Source: Canna indica (taxonomy: Eukaryota; Streptophyta; Magnoliopsida; Zingiberales; Cannaceae). From it: a DNA stretch of 64,000 nucleotides. This document shows, piece by piece, positions 1 through 12,715 of this stretch (within the stretch, counting starts at the first letter, position 1; each line of letters begins with the position of its first letter). The notes under the pieces were generated by a model. That model was not told the origin of the DNA and ran no database searches. It saw only the letters and a program-made list of their open reading frames with translations. The position numbers and the translations under genes were made by a program. The stretch lies in assembly GCA_034359265.1 (NCBI GenBank), contig CP136892.1:14866501-14930500 (forward strand), given 5' to 3'.

Positions 1-465
1 TTATATGATTTTTTTGTGGCCTTACTCCCGATGCTTCTAGCAAGATCAACCCATCAAATGTTTGAGTTTTTTTTTTAATCCTTGCTTTCATTTCATTTGT
101 CTAAAGTTAGTTGAACTTCTATTGTACTACGAACTTGTTCTCTTTTCCATATTTGCACGATGTATCCGTCAATGCCGCATTCATATGGGACTTCTATGGT
201 CCCTTCTTTGCATGTGCTTTTCTTTGAATTCATTTCTACCCTCGCTGGTAGAATCATTGTTGTCATCAAGAATCACCGAATGAAATATTGATAAATATAT
301 TTTATTCTATTATTATGTTTGGTACAATAAAATGCAAAAAAAACAAAATAAAAATGTTAGAGGTCAAAAAAAATATGTCTAAGTCTAAATACTAAAACTA
401 AAAGTTTGCATGTCCAAAACTATACTACTATGTGAACTCATTGTAGTGCAAATGGTAGTAATATT
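1..465. other. AT-rich flank, no gene seen
   Basis: AT-rich plant spacer with homopolymer A runs. The short open frames have no recognisable domain. It is the left flank of the LINE insertion. Confidence 0.6.
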
Positions 466-797
466 ATGTATATACTCAGTAGGAAAGATTGGAGGGTCGG
501 GTGGAAGAAAGTGGAGGCAAATATGTCGGGGCTGAAGGAAGTGGCGATGTCCCCAGACCAGCGTGGAGCGACCGTTTGCCCGAAAGAGGAGCCCGGCTAG
601 AAGTTGGTCACCAAACGGAGAACTGCCTGATGTGTCTCCTTTGCGAATGCGTCGAAGCCTTCGTCCTCTGCTTGGGGAGTTCCTCTCATCTGAAAGTTGT
701 GTCACCCTCGCCTTCTCTCTGGTCTAGCGACTCAAAGGAATTCTCCATCAGTGAGGTGGTATCCTCGCTTTGAGACAGTGGTTGCTGTTTCAACTGT

Positions 798-2014
798 ATG
801 CAACCGAGGCATCAAGCTCGATGCTGCACTCGCCGGCAAGTGTGCTTTCTGTGCATGAAGGAAGGACACCTAAGTAGACGTTGCACTTCATATAGGCAGC
901 TGGCAGGATCGAGTCTTCTTGGTTCCTCTAGCAATGGCGCAATGGACAAGTCAGCATTACCTTCTTCTAACTCAGTGTTAAATGCTTCATCTACCTCTTT
1001 GCATGCATTTATGAGCGGGCAGCAAGTTCAGTCGATAAATAGCCGCCTAACTACTACTATTCCTTTGCATCCTTCTCTCCTGGTGCGTATTGCTAGCCAT
1101 TCCTCTCAGGCTTGTAGTTTGGGTTCTTCTCTCCCGGATCACAGCTCTATGGCCAATCGCCCTGAGTTTGCTCAAGCCATAGTTCCCAACTCTGCAGCAA
1201 CTGCTAAGCCTGCAGCCTTCCTGAGTGGCTATTGTCTGCTGGTTACCGTCCGCGGGTAGCTCAATCTACAAGCCGATGTAGCTGGTTTCTTAGCTCGACA
1301 GTTCGAAAACTATCGCAGCCACCTTCATCTCTGGGAGCAGCTTCGAATGGCCGATGGCCGGCTTCTCATTACTACGCTGGAGACTCCAGACTCCTATTAC
1401 AAGAGGTGTCTAATATGAATGGAACGCATCTAATGGAACGCATCTAATGGAACCACGTCCTTCTACTGATTGAAGATTGGAAGGCAGACGAGTTTTTCGA
1501 GCTGATCGATCCGCCTAAGCTGCAAGTTGGGTTGGAACTCCGCGGGCTACAGTTGTGCTTCTGGAACTCTGAAATAGTGATTACCCTCACGAGTTCCTTT
1601 GCATCCTTTGAGGCGATGGCCGCATCCACCCGCGACACGGAAGACCTTGGATCTTGCAAAGTCCAGGTGAAGGTTCGAGCATTGCACCTTATACCGAGGT
1701 TGATCGTCGCTGAAGCGGATTCTTGCTGTTTCACTATGGAGGTCGGCGTTGCATGGCAGCAGTGGGTTGGTGAGGACACTCCCATGGCCAACTCTCAGCA
1801 CGCAGATAGGAACGACGGCGATGAAAATGGTAATGGCTCTGGATCAGACGCAAGCCATGAATATGATCCCTCGGAGGGATCGTTCCAGGGAGATGGGAAC
1901 TCAGATCACATCTATGTGAGCTCTGATTCCTCTGATCCTCCGTCCTTCTACACTTCATGCACCCGCTCGTTGCTCCCTGCGACGGGAGTGACCCTGAGCC
2001 AGGGTCAATCGTAG
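798..2014 (+). pseudogene. LINE ORF1 (gag-like, CCHC zinc knuckle), broken
   Basis: The first open piece starts near 798. It holds a zinc knuckle, CFLCMKEGHLSRRC, with C-x2-C-x4-H-x4-C spacing at about residues 16-29, followed by a Ser-rich stretch. A second piece (1532-2014, another frame) has an acidic, Ser/Asp-rich tail. In plant L1 elements ORF1 is the RNA-binding protein that packages the transcript. Here the knuckle lies near the start of the open piece rather than behind a long N-terminal domain, and at least two frame changes separate the parts. Related GC-rich sequence from about 489 may be the 5' UTR or a decayed N-terminus. The exact start is not determinable. Confidence 0.75.
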
Positions 2015-3215
2015 GTGTCGGCCCGGCCATGCTTCTCGGCCCTACGCCATCGCCCTGGCCGGCGGTCGTTGCTGGTGGGGGTGCCCCGAGGCATCGGCAT
2101 GCCTCTTCCCCTTCTAGGTTTGTTGAATCCTGTATAGCGAGCTCCTTCTGAGCAGCATTCCCCTTCGGTGATTGACGAAGCGGATACTTCGCTGACACCC
2201 AGATCCACTGGGCTTGGACCGATGGCAAAGCCTCCGATGCATGGGGTTGAGGATGCTTTGAGGAAGCAAGCATGTATTACTTTCGTCAGTCAGCTTCAGG
2301 ATCTTTTCGCTCTAATGTTAGCCGAATTCACCTCTTTAAATCAGCAGATGGCATCGCAATGTTTGGATGCAGGCATTACCTCTTTTAGCATTCTCCATTG
2401 GGCAGCATGGTTTCGAGGGATTACTCCTGCGTAATGTTTGAGTGTGCAATAGTTGTGGCTCGTAGCTTTTAAATTAATCGGATCCGGGTATGGAGCATCG
2501 GATGGATCCGCATCTCCTGCATTTCGATCCACCGTGTCATGATGCGGGCTGGGCCAAATCTTCATGGGTCGGGATAGATTAGTGTCGGGTGGCTTGGAGT
2601 CTGGGTCGGGGGGGTTCTCCACCCGACCCAATACCCGATATCCTTGAATCCGTCAGCCTGCTACCCCCTTGTCGCCCCGAGCACAGCATCGACTGGATGA
2701 AGACCATGAACCTTAGAGGCACGGGGCCCACTGCTGATGCAAGCCACCAATTTGGGCGAGAGATGGGTATTACTACAGTCAACGGCATGGGGAGAGATGG
2801 ATCAAACTTGGAGGAGATTCCAGCCAAGATCAGCAGGTGGATGAGTCTGGATGGTGCAAGGGAAGGGAGCGCGCACAGAGGAAAGTGGTCTCCAATCCTC
2901 ACAGTATACAAGTACGATGCAACTGTAGGATTTTCAGAAAGCAGACCGGATAGACTGTTCTGAAGGCAGCTAAGCTGAAGGCAATCAAAAATGAGGGAGG
3001 CTCAATTCGCTATGAAGGTGCTGCTGAACAAATGGATCAGAATAATGATGACCTTGGATCCACCACTGCGTATATGGGCACCGGAATAGGAAACTCACTT
3101 TTGGACATGGTTGACATTCTGGGGTTCGATAGGAATGTATCAGAGGAAAGAGCGATCCGAGCTTTGGGCTCAGCTTTCTCTTGAGTCGCGTCGACAGTTG
3201 GTAGGAGCGTTTGCT

Positions 3216-6200
3216 AGTCATGTTTCACAAATTTTGCACTCTTTTTTGGAACGTCCGAGGGCTATGTCAGCTCTCCAAATAGTATATGGTGAAACAAATT
3301 ATCAGGGAGTCTAGTTGTAGTGTAGCTTTCCTTCCAAAACTTAGTTGTCTGAATGTTCGAGACGCTATGTTAAGCAAATCTCAGGGTTCTCTTTTGATGA
3401 TAATTTTCGATCTATTGATGCATCTGGTTTATCGGGTGGCATTCTGGCTTTCTGGGACCCGGTGGTTTGGGAGTGCACTAACTGTTATATCGGATCGTGG
3501 TCCATTCGTCTGTCATTAAAGCATAGATCCTCCGATTTTTCATTCGAAGCCGTAGGGGTCTACGGGCCTCCTTCTCGGGGTGGCGCAATGATTTCCTTAA
3601 TGAGTTAAGACATGTCATCTCTAGCTGTACGGGGCCCCTTGTTGTCGGTGAAGATTTCAATATGACCACCCATAATGGGGAGCGCCGGAATTGTTTCGGT
3701 AACTTGACTGATTCCCGTCGATTTTCAAGGTTCATTGTAGATATGGGTCTCCTGGACGTCTTCCCCACAAGTAATTTGTACACTTGGACCGATAATTGAA
3801 GCCCCCTTGCTTTGGCTAAACTGGACTGCATTCTGACCAATAATGACATGGCATTGACATTTCTGAAAATGTTCAGGACAATTGGAGATAGAAAACTCTC
3901 TGACCAAAATCCACTGACCTTCAAGACAAAGCCAGACAGCAGGCGAACTGCGTCACATTTCAAGATAGAGAACTCTTGGCTTTTGTTCGATCAGTTTGGC
4001 GAAATCATTAAGACTGGCCTATGTAATACGACCTTCATTTCGGTTGAGTCACCCCTAAGGCTATGGATTCGCAATTGGAAGACTCTCCGACGGATCATTT
4101 TAGACCGGGACAAGCAATGTAAGATAAAGTGGAAAAAGAATCGTCTCGATGCTCGGGAACGATTGAAAGCCCTGCATCTGAAGGCTGATTCTGGCACCAT
4201 GAATGATACAGAAACTGAAGAGATGAGGAGCACCAAAATATTCCTTGATCAATGTTATAACAGCGAGTGTACATACTGGCAGCAAAGGGCGAAAGTCAGA
4301 TGGATCAAAGAAGGAGACAGAAACACCAGATATTTTCATCTGTGTGCCTCAAAACAAAAGGAGACGCAACATGGTTTCTTCTCTGCTCGAAAATGGCTGC
4401 AGCATCTCCGACAGAGCAGAAGTGGCTAATTCTTTTCGAAATTTTTATGTAGGTTTACTGGGTCGGTCCATTTCCTCGATGCTCTGGCCCAAATGGGAGT
4501 CGATTTATTCGACCACACATATTGGGCTTCTGTCAATGGACTCTCCCTTATCCACAGAGGAAGTATACAAGGTTATCGAGAATGGAAAGAGCCATAAGGC
4601 CTTGGGGCCAGATGGAATCACCATGGAGTTCTATTCAAAATTCTAGAACTGCATCAGAGACCAAGTCATTAATATTCTCCGTGAGCTGGAAAGCAACCCA
4701 TAAGGGATGCTACGGATCAACAAGGCCAACGTCATTCTTATTCCTAAATCCCCGGGGGCCAATACAGTATCTAGCTTTCGACCTATCAGTCTGGAGAACA
4801 GCATCATCAAAATCTTCTCAAAGATACTTGCCGATCGCCTAACACCCTTCATTGGGGAACTAGTGGACAACAAACAAGGTGCATTCGTACAAGGAAGAAG
4901 CACCTTGGATTGCTACATGACAGCAAATGAAATCATCTGGGAATGCAAAAGGTTGAATCAAGATATCTGCATGATCAAGATTGATTTCGAGAAGGCCTTC
5001 AACTCAGTCAATTGGGACTTCCTGCTGCAGTTGCTGGTGGCCAGAGGGTTTCCCCATGATTGGATTTCTTGGATTCGATATATTCTCTTCACAGCTAAAT
5101 CTTCGCTGCTGATTAATGGATCTGAAGGAAAATCATTCATGCATCGTAGGGGCCTAAGACAGGGGAATCCCCTCTCTCCCCTCCTATTTAATCTAATAAC
5201 GGACTCCCTCTCGAAGATCATTTCTAGAGCGGCAGAGCTTGGGCTAATTATGGGAGCGTTGAGCCCCTTCTTAGAGAGGGGTATTAGTCATATTTTTTTT
5301 GGCAGATGACCTCCTGCTCTTCTGCAAAGCTGAGGAGGAATCGATGAGAACTTTTGGGCTCATTATGAAATGTTTCAAACTATGCTCCGAGCTGAAACTG
5401 AATAGCCTTAAGACAAAAGCAATACATGTGCTTGGAGATAATGAGAAGGCCTCCGCGTTTGCGGATATTCTAGGCTGCTCGGTAGGATCCTTTCCTATCA
5501 AGTATCTCGGTCTCTCGTTCCGAGATGGGGGGCTTACTAGAGCGGACTAGACTCCTCTTATTATGAAAGTGGACTCTACGTTGGCATCTTGGAAGGGGCA
5601 CTTCTATCCAGGGCTGGGTGTCTAACTCCAGTGAAAAGTATTCTCATAAGTCAGGCTTCATACTTCTTTTCTATCTTTATAGCCCCTCAGTGGGTATACA
5701 AGCAAATTGATAAAAGGAAAAGGAACTTCTTTTGGACAGGTAAAGGGGATTCATCTGCACAAGGAAAGTGTCTAGTGCGCTGGGACTCTATGACTGCTAG
5801 AAGGAATGAGGGGGGATTGGGGATCATCGATCTGCCCGCTCATAACAAAGCTCGGATGGCAACCTAGATCTGGAAGCTATTTCAGCAGGGAGGGATGCCT
5901 TGGCAGGACCTCCTAATATCTCTCCACCCTAAGCTGCGAGAGCTTCATGATGGAAATCGGCAAACTCTGTCACACATCTGGAGAACCATAAGCAGCTTGA
6001 TGGGCCTACTCCGGACTTCTTTCTCTCTGTCTGTGGGAAAAGGAGAGACCATGCGTATCTGGCATACTCCCTATTTTGAGGGACTATCCCTCCGGGAGCC
6101 ATACCCGGATCTCTTCTCGGCCGCAATCTCCCGGGAAGCATTTTTCGACGAAGCATGGCTAAGGGACAATTCGGATACTGTGTGTGGCTGGAAACTGAGA

Positions 6201-6793
6201 TTCAGACACCTTGTGCCTATGTGCATGCTCGGCAACCTAGTGAATGATTTGGAGCCTTACCTCCTTTCCACAGGCTCTGAGTTACTTACATGGAAATGGA
6301 GTGCCAACGGAGACTACACAACAAACAGACTGTATCGTATTCTGACGTATAGAGAAATCTTTGACACGAAATGCTCGTTTAACTGGCAGAAAGAATGCCC
6401 CCCGGCCTGCTCAATTCACAGATGGCTTGTGGAGTTAAAGAGACTGCTCACAATAGATCGACTTCAAAGCAGAAATATGTCGGTTTGCCCAAAATGCATC
6501 CAATACAATAGCTATGATGAGACGCATGCCCACCTCTTCATAAACTGTCATTTCTCTGTGGAATGATGGAAATTCTTCCTTGAGCTCGCATGCATTTGCT
6601 TCTTCCCATTGGACTTCAAACCCTGGGATCGACCCTCCTTGGAAGATCTAATTCTGGACGCAAGCGCTACCGTACGGTCATGATATGGAGGCATAAGATC
6701 TGGCATGAACGCAATACCAGACTTTTCGATAACAAGAGCAGATCTCATATGGAGCTCGCCTCGGAAGCGGCTGTATTTTTCTCACTATTATAG
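3216..6793 (+). pseudogene. LINE ORF2: endonuclease, reverse transcriptase, zf-RVT (broken)
   Basis: The pieces are collinear with plant L1 ORF2. The endonuclease start WNVRGL lies near 3249, and a later endonuclease motif GEDFN lies near 3650. The reverse transcriptase spans about 4700-5500, with IKIDFEKAFNSVNW, RGLRQGNPLSPLLF and the catalytic ADDLLLF at about 5306. The C-terminal region (6290-6540) has the usual W-rich stretch and a Cys/His zf-RVT motif (CPKC ... H). The ADD motif is separated from its upstream part by an indel in a T run at about 5293-5300. Several in-frame stops occur, for example near 4435 and 4645. Intact family members cut target DNA and prime cDNA from their own RNA. 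This copy is inactive. Confidence 0.9.
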
Positions 6794-6952
6794 ATAATCC
6801 CAGATCTGTCGTGTTGAAAGTTGTCCTTTCTCTATTATTTGTTTGTTGTTTTTGCTTCCTAAACTTCCCTACCTCCTACTTGTAATCCCTTCACATCTCT
6901 TGAATGAATTACAAGGTTCTATTTTTCAAAAAAAATGTATATACTCATTAGG

Positions 6953-7086
6953 TTTCAGATTCAAGTTCCAGCATTGTTACTTTAATGTGTATTTTTTAAT
7001 TTATGTGGTCACTTTAACTCTCATTCATTCTAAAAATGAATTTCGCTATCTTCGACAAAAAAAAATGATACTACTATCTTCACTTA
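6953..7086. other. Spacer between LINE and MULE
   Basis: AT-rich spacer only. It ends at the 9-bp target duplication TAAATCTTA (7087-7095) of the adjacent Mutator-like element. Confidence 0.6.
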
Positions 7087-7095
7087 TAAATCTTA

Positions 7096-7370
7096 GGGAA
7101 AATACATAAATATAGTATGTACTTTGGACTTTTTCTCAATTGTAGCTCGTAGTTTACTTTGTCTCAATTGTATACACGTACTAAGACATTTATTCCAATT
7201 GTAGCATTCCGTCAAGACTCCGTCGACCGCGCCGTTAACTTGACGACGTGGCATGCTGACGTGTATTAAATAAATAAATATTTTTTAATACCCACTTGCC
7301 ACATCATCAAACTTCGATCCTTAATTATTTTTTTTAATTCCAAACGCCACGTCAGCCCCTAATATTTTAT
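7096..7370 (+). repeat. MULE left terminal inverted repeat
   Basis: It matches the reverse complement of 13220-13495 over nearly its whole length, with scattered substitutions and small indels. It contains the repeated motif CTCAATTGTA and a GC-rich inner part around GACGACGTGGCATGC. MULE TIRs commonly hold the promoter of the adjacent gene. Here the adjacent gene is the zf-GRF gene that starts at 7699. Confidence 0.93.
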
Positions 7371-7579
7371 TTTTCAAACATCGCGTCAGCCCCTAATTAC
7401 CCAGCTTCTTTATACACCACCCGACTCCTTCCTCAACCCTAAATATTGGGCGTCTCTCCACATCGCCGATCGCAGTCGCCAGACTCTCTCGTCGAAGCAT
7501 TGGTCGCCGAAGGTTTTCCACCAGCCGAAGGTTAGCCACTCTTGTTCCTTGTTTATATTCTAGGGCATAATCTATCCAC

Positions 7580-7740
7580 ATTCATTCTATCCGCATCAAG
7601 AGCAAGAATAGAGATGCCCTAGAATATGGATTGTTTATATATAGGGCATAATCTATCCACATTCATTGTTGTGTTTTCTACCAGCCGACTTCAATCATAT
7701 GGCATCAAGAGCAAGAACAGAGATTGAGGATGCATCTATA
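7580..7740 (+). repeat. Local duplication of leader and start region of the zf-GRF gene
   Basis: The phrase TAGGGCATAATCTATCCACA occurs twice, near 7561-7581 and 7638-7659. A partial copy of the ATCAAGAGCAAGAA start region lies at about 7594-7607, with the full version at 7703-7716. Leader and initiation-region sequence were therefore duplicated just upstream of the gene. Confidence 0.6.
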
Positions 7741-8206
7741 TCCTCAAGTTTTGCTAGGCCTAAGTGCTTTTATGAAATTGAAGCTAAATTGTTAACTTCA
7801 AATTTTTGAAAAAATCCTGAAAGAAAATTTTGGACATGTGGACATTGGCAAGTATGGGCTAATCATTTTTTTGGATATCCTGGAAGAACTACTGAAGCTA
7901 AGTTGCTTACTTACTATTTTTTTGTGTAGATATTGTGTACTTACTTCACTTACCTTGCCTCTTTTTTTGTAGAGCAATGACTGTGAATATTTTCTTTGGC
8001 AAGACTCTGAATTTTCAGGAGGACAGGAGATTATATCATATCAAACAAAGAATATAGAAGCTATTCAACGAAAGATGTATCAACTTGAAGAGAAGATACA
8101 CCTACTAGAGCACAAATATGAACATTTGAAGTCACAGAATAAGAGAATGAAGATGTATATTTGGGTTATTATTTGTGCTTTGATTGTGTTTGGATGGTGC
8201 AAGTAA
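7699..8206 (+). pseudogene. MULE-borne zf-GRF, coiled-coil, membrane-anchored protein (one nonsense codon)
   Basis: Two exons are proposed: 7699-7851 (51 codons) and 7973-8206 (77 codons plus stop). The intron starts GTATGG and ends TTTTTGTAG, and it preserves phase. The joined product is about 128 residues. Exon 1 has a Cys (CFYEIEA), then NPERKFWTCGHW, and exon 2 opens with NDCEYFLWQD. Together these give the spaced Cys pattern and RKFW..C core of a GRF zinc finger, a nucleic-acid-binding fold. A Lys/Glu/Leu-rich coiled coil (QRKMYQLEEKIHLLEHKYE) follows, then a C-terminal hydrophobic helix (MYIWVIICALIVFGW). Small plant proteins of this architecture resemble At4g04775-like uncharacterised proteins. 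A TGA at 7807-7809 interrupts the finger. A role in transposition, like MURB, is inference from position only. Confidence 0.72.
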
Positions 8207-8559
8207 TGCAGGAACTTCAATTGAAATTGATTAATGTTTAATTATATGTATGTATCAATGTATTTGGATTAATGTTTAATTATGTGTATGGATCAATGTG
8301 TATGGATTAATGTGTATGAATTAATGTTGGTAAATGGATCACTATTGTGTATCAATTATGTTTAGGTGAATGGATCACTGTTGTATATGAATTCTAGCCA
8401 ACTTCTATGAATGTGTATGAATTATAGCCAACTTATGTGAATGTGTATCAATTCTAGCCAACTTCTGTGAATAAATTAATGTGTATGAATGCATGAAATT
8501 GTATCCTAAACTTCTGTGAATGTGTATGAATTCTAGCCAACTTAAATCAGAAGCAACAA

Positions 8560-9420
8560 GCTCTTTTGCAAGATAAATATGCTTTTTTTCATGATGAACA
8601 AGCTCTTTTTCACTGAAACATATATCACTAAAATGAAACAGTTAGATGTACTAAACTAACTGATTAGTATACATCACTAAATTGATATATCACTAAACAT
8701 ATATCCAGGACTGAAACATATATTGAAATCAGCACATACTATACTGATCAGTATACATCACTGATCAGTGAACTAAAATCACTGAAAACATAAACTGAAA
8801 CATCAGTATATATCACTGATCAGTGAACTGAAATCAGCACATAATATACTGGCCAGTATACAACACTGATAGAGCACAAATCACCAGGACTGAAACAAAT
8901 CACTAAACTAAACTGAACACAAATTCATGACTGAAACATACCCTGAATTCAGCACATACTATACTGATCAGTATACATCACTGATCAGTGAACTGAAATC
9001 ACTGAAAATATAAACTAAAATATCACTGAACTAAACATCAGTGAATTGAAATCACTGAAAATATAAACTGAAACATTACTGAAAACATAAATTGAAACAT
9101 CACTGAACTACTTTCAAACATCACTGAACTAAACATAGTATGCTATATTGAAACATCACTGAAAATATAAAACTACTCTGAAACATCACTGAACTAAACA
9201 TCAGTGAATTGAAACATCACCGAACTATATATCCAAAATACTGATCAGTATACAACTGAAACATATCAATAGTCTATCCACATCCAGTCTATATCCAAAC
9301 CAAAATACATCCAGTATATATCCAGTCTATCCACATCCAAAAAATATCCAAAACCAATAGTTTGTTCACATCCAAAAATGCATCCAAATACATCCAGTAC
9401 ATCATGTGATGCTTTGAAAT
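8560..9420. repeat. Degenerate AT-rich tandem/palindromic repeat between the MULE genes
   Basis: Variants of CACTGAA, ACTGAAACAT and AACTAAACATC recur many times. They are mixed with self-complementary words such as ACTGATCAGT and TATACTGATCAGTATA. The block lies between the 3' ends of the two convergent MULE genes. No open frame of note occurs in it. Confidence 0.75.
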
Positions 9421-12009
9421 CAGTATTTTTTTATGCTAATCCTATGATGCTTGGAAATCAGAAGTCTGTGATGTTTGGAAATCAATAGGGATAACTTCTT
9501 GATGATCACTCCTTTGTTGTGGAGGAACTGCTCCACTCCATTGTTTTGTTGATGATGAACAAATAGCTAATCCACTTTGAGGCATCTGTCACATGGAACC
9601 ACACATAGTTAAATGACCAATATAAAATGAAGATGAGAATTAAGATAGTCAAATCATACTCTAAAGTATGTGTTCTCAATTTCTTCACCAACATAAATCC
9701 CAAAACCTTGTAATGCAATTGATCTTTCTCTAGAAAGTACCTACATAATGAAATTTACATTATGAAACTTAAATAATAGGGAAACTTACATAATGAAACT
9801 TATCGTTGTTCTTTCTCTACTAGTTGAGGGTCCAATTGTTCTACCCCTACCTCTACCTCTACCTCTACCTCTACCTCTCCATCTCCCTCTGGTAGATGAT
9901 CCTGCTGTAGATGGTCCTTCTTGTCCCTGCAAAAATGCAATATAGGATGAGCATATCTATCCAATTATCATAATAAAAGTACAATATAGGATCTTACTGA
10001 TTGTGGCCCAAGTGTACACCTCCTTCTATTATGACTTTGCTGAAAACATAGTGTACAAGTGATTTTGGAACCTTGCTGAGAGTAGTTTGTACATTGGATG
10101 GTTTCCTCATTTAGTTCTCTTCTTCTTACTTTCTTTGGCCTACCAGGCATTTTCCTTACAACAGGTGGCAACATAGGAGGGCCCTCCACATTTGGCTAAG
10201 CCTCTTTTCCCCTCAATGGCTCCACAAAATGTGCATATATTTTTAAATAAGTCTCTCTCTTATAAAAATCACTTACATATTTATCAGGATCATCCTTCAT
10301 CCATGCAATGCATGTAATGGCATGCTTACAAGGTATGTCACATAGATCCCAACTCCGACAAGAACAACTTTGATTTGAAAGATTGACAACATAGACCTTA
10401 TCCAAATATTGAACCTCAAACTTCATGTTCCCGGATGGTGTAACCATGCAATACCGGCTGTCTTCCTTAAATTTCTCAAGCTTCTTCCTTATATTTGGAC
10501 AAATTTCATCCGTACACTTCAACATTATATCCTTCTTCACAAACATTCTTTGCATTAACATACGCCTTATCTCCTCAAGCATATCCACTATTGGTTTTGA
10601 TCTTGCTTGTATGATATAACTATTGAAAGTCTCTGATATATTATTTGTAACGTTATCAGACTTACAAGCTGTGGAGACATATGCTTGACAAAATTTTTGC
10701 ATCCCAATTGATATGAATGCTTCATGGGCCTCTGGAGACGCAACTTGCAATTCACGTAAGATTTTATTGAGCTTTGGTTCATCCATTGACCTCACTGCTC
10801 TCCAAAATAGAGCTTTGACGTAATGACTGTTAAATCTCTTCTTCCAGTTGGCATACAAATGTCGAGCATAATTTCTATGCTCGACAAACGAAAGTCGCTC
10901 TCGTAGTGCATACTCGAGTCCCTACACAATAATAAAATTCAAATGATAAAATTAAATCTATATTCTTATTTTTTGTTGATCACTAATAAATGTTCAACCA
11001 TAGCCTTCGCCAATTTCAAGGTCATCACATAAAGTTCCTAAGAACCATCCCACGAATTAAAATTCTCTCCTTTAACAACTGCCTAAGCAATTAGGAATAT
11101 CTGGTTGTTCCCATCTGTACCAATCGCAGAAAGTAACTGCCCACCTAAAAATATTTTCAAGAAACATCTATCCAATCCAATGACAGGTCGACAACCATCC
11201 AAAAATCCTCTTTTCAGCGATTCAAACCTAATATAAAGTCTTTTAAAAATTGGTGGTGCACCAGTAAACTCTCTATCACAAACAATAGAGAATGTCCTTC
11301 TAGGGTTGACCTTTCGAAGTTCAGCCAAATAGGGAGCCAACAATGCATAGTGGTCCTCTAGAGAACCACAAAGTCTTTCCAAGACAGCTGATCTTACTCT
11401 GTAACATTTAGCTCTATGCAAGGGGATGAAAATTTTGGATTGAAAATCTACTATCATTTGTTTGACATCTCAATTTGGATTTCTTCTAAATATATTCATG
11501 TAGTAATTAACCAACCACTTTGTTGTTCCTTGTCTATTTCTCATGCTTCTAGAACACCTATGTTCATCAATGTAAGTCTTCACAATGAATATGGTTTCAT
11601 TTTGCTTATAATTACCATAGATCTTCCATGGACAATCTTTAACACACTTGGCTTCCATTCTCTCTTTGGAACTCCGGGACCATCTAATATTCATCCCATT
11701 GTGCAAGGCATAGGATTGTACTGCATCTGTAAATTGTGAAGATGTCTCAAATTGCATTCCAATTTCAAATCTGATATCTTGAATATTACAATTGGAATTG
11801 AAAACTTTGTAATGTCTTCTTTTCCTTTTACAAGCAATACCCAAGGATGCATCACTAGTTTTAGGTGTGATTACTTCATCATCATTTTCTTCATAATCAC
11901 TACCATTTTGAGGATGGGCAAATGCATCAGTAGGCTCGGGTGTATGGACTCTTCTTTGAGATTGAGTACTGTCAGCTCCAACTTGGATCAATATTGAAAA
12001 TGATTCATT

Positions 12010-12235
12010 GAAACTACTTGGAGGAATGTCTGCTCTAAGTTCAACTATCACAGGTATTGATTCATTTGGTTGACTAGATGGAGGAATGTCTGCTCCAAGT
12101 TCAACTGTCACATCTATTGATTCATTTGGTTGACTAGATGGAGGAATGTCTGCTCCAAGTTCAACTGTCACAGGTATTGATTCATTTGGTTAACTACATT
12201 GATGAATGTTTGCTCCAAGTTCAACTGTCACAAAT
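12010..12235 (-). repeat. 60-bp coding tandem repeat in the MURA N-terminus
   Basis: About four copies of a 60-bp unit encode VELGADIPPSSQPNESI-type 20-residue repeats. The unit length is a multiple of three, so copy-number change would not shift the frame. Confidence 0.8.
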
Positions 12236-12483
12236 TATTTTTTGAGGTTTTTAGCCTTTATGTATTCATCATCATTGGCATCTTCAAACTCACTTGACAT
12301 TAGTTCATCTTCAGTTTCACCCATAGGCATAAAATCTTATGACTTTTTAGCTTGTATTACCTCCCTAGATTCCTTTGGCACAAATTGAAACCTATCACAA
12401 TCGCTGCTAGAACTACTACTCGATTCATGATGCACATAATCATGATGAACAACTACCCTCTCATAACCACTGCTTGAAGTGTT

Positions 12484-12715
12484 ATCCATTGCTTGTTTTC
12501 CCTTCTCAACATCATGAGCGACAAGCTCTTTTTCAAGATAAACAGACTCTTTTTCATGATGAAATTGACTGTTATCCATTGCTTATTTTTCCTTCTCAAC
12601 ATCAGGAGCAACAAGCTCTTTTTCAAGATGAACAGGCTCTTTTTCAGGATGAAATTGACTACTATCCATTGCTTATTTTTCCTTCTCAACATCTGGAGCA
12701 ACAAACTTTTTTTCA
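12484..12715 (-). repeat. 93-bp coding tandem repeat in the MURA N-terminus
   Basis: Two to three copies of a 93-bp (31-codon) unit encode EKELVAPDVEKEK-like sequence. In two copies a Gln codon has become TAA, in the phrase that reads EKGKQAMDN in the third copy. This shows decay after the repeat formed. Confidence 0.75.

Larger units (their letters stand above)
484..6934 (+). mobile_element. Full-length degenerate L1-type LINE retrotransposon
   Basis: The element is bounded by an 18-bp target-site duplication with one mismatch: ATGTATATACTCAGTAGG at 466-483 and ATGTATATACTCATTAGG at 6935-6952. The right copy directly follows a short A-rich tail. The order inside is typical of plant L1 elements: an ORF1 with a CCHC zinc knuckle, then an ORF2 with endonuclease, reverse transcriptase and a C-terminal zinc-binding zf-RVT region. 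Many frameshifts and stops break both ORFs, so this copy cannot encode its own machinery. With both ends present and a length of about 6.45 kb, it appears to be a full-length insertion that decayed in place. Confidence 0.93.

Noticed and set aside
7393..7581. Minus-strand open frame at the inner edge of the left MULE TIR
   Set aside because: It is the antisense of the zf-GRF gene leader, with no homology.
8560..9420. Short regular repeats that could suggest a CRISPR array
   Set aside because: The repeats are degenerate, lack constant spacers, and lie in a plant transposon.
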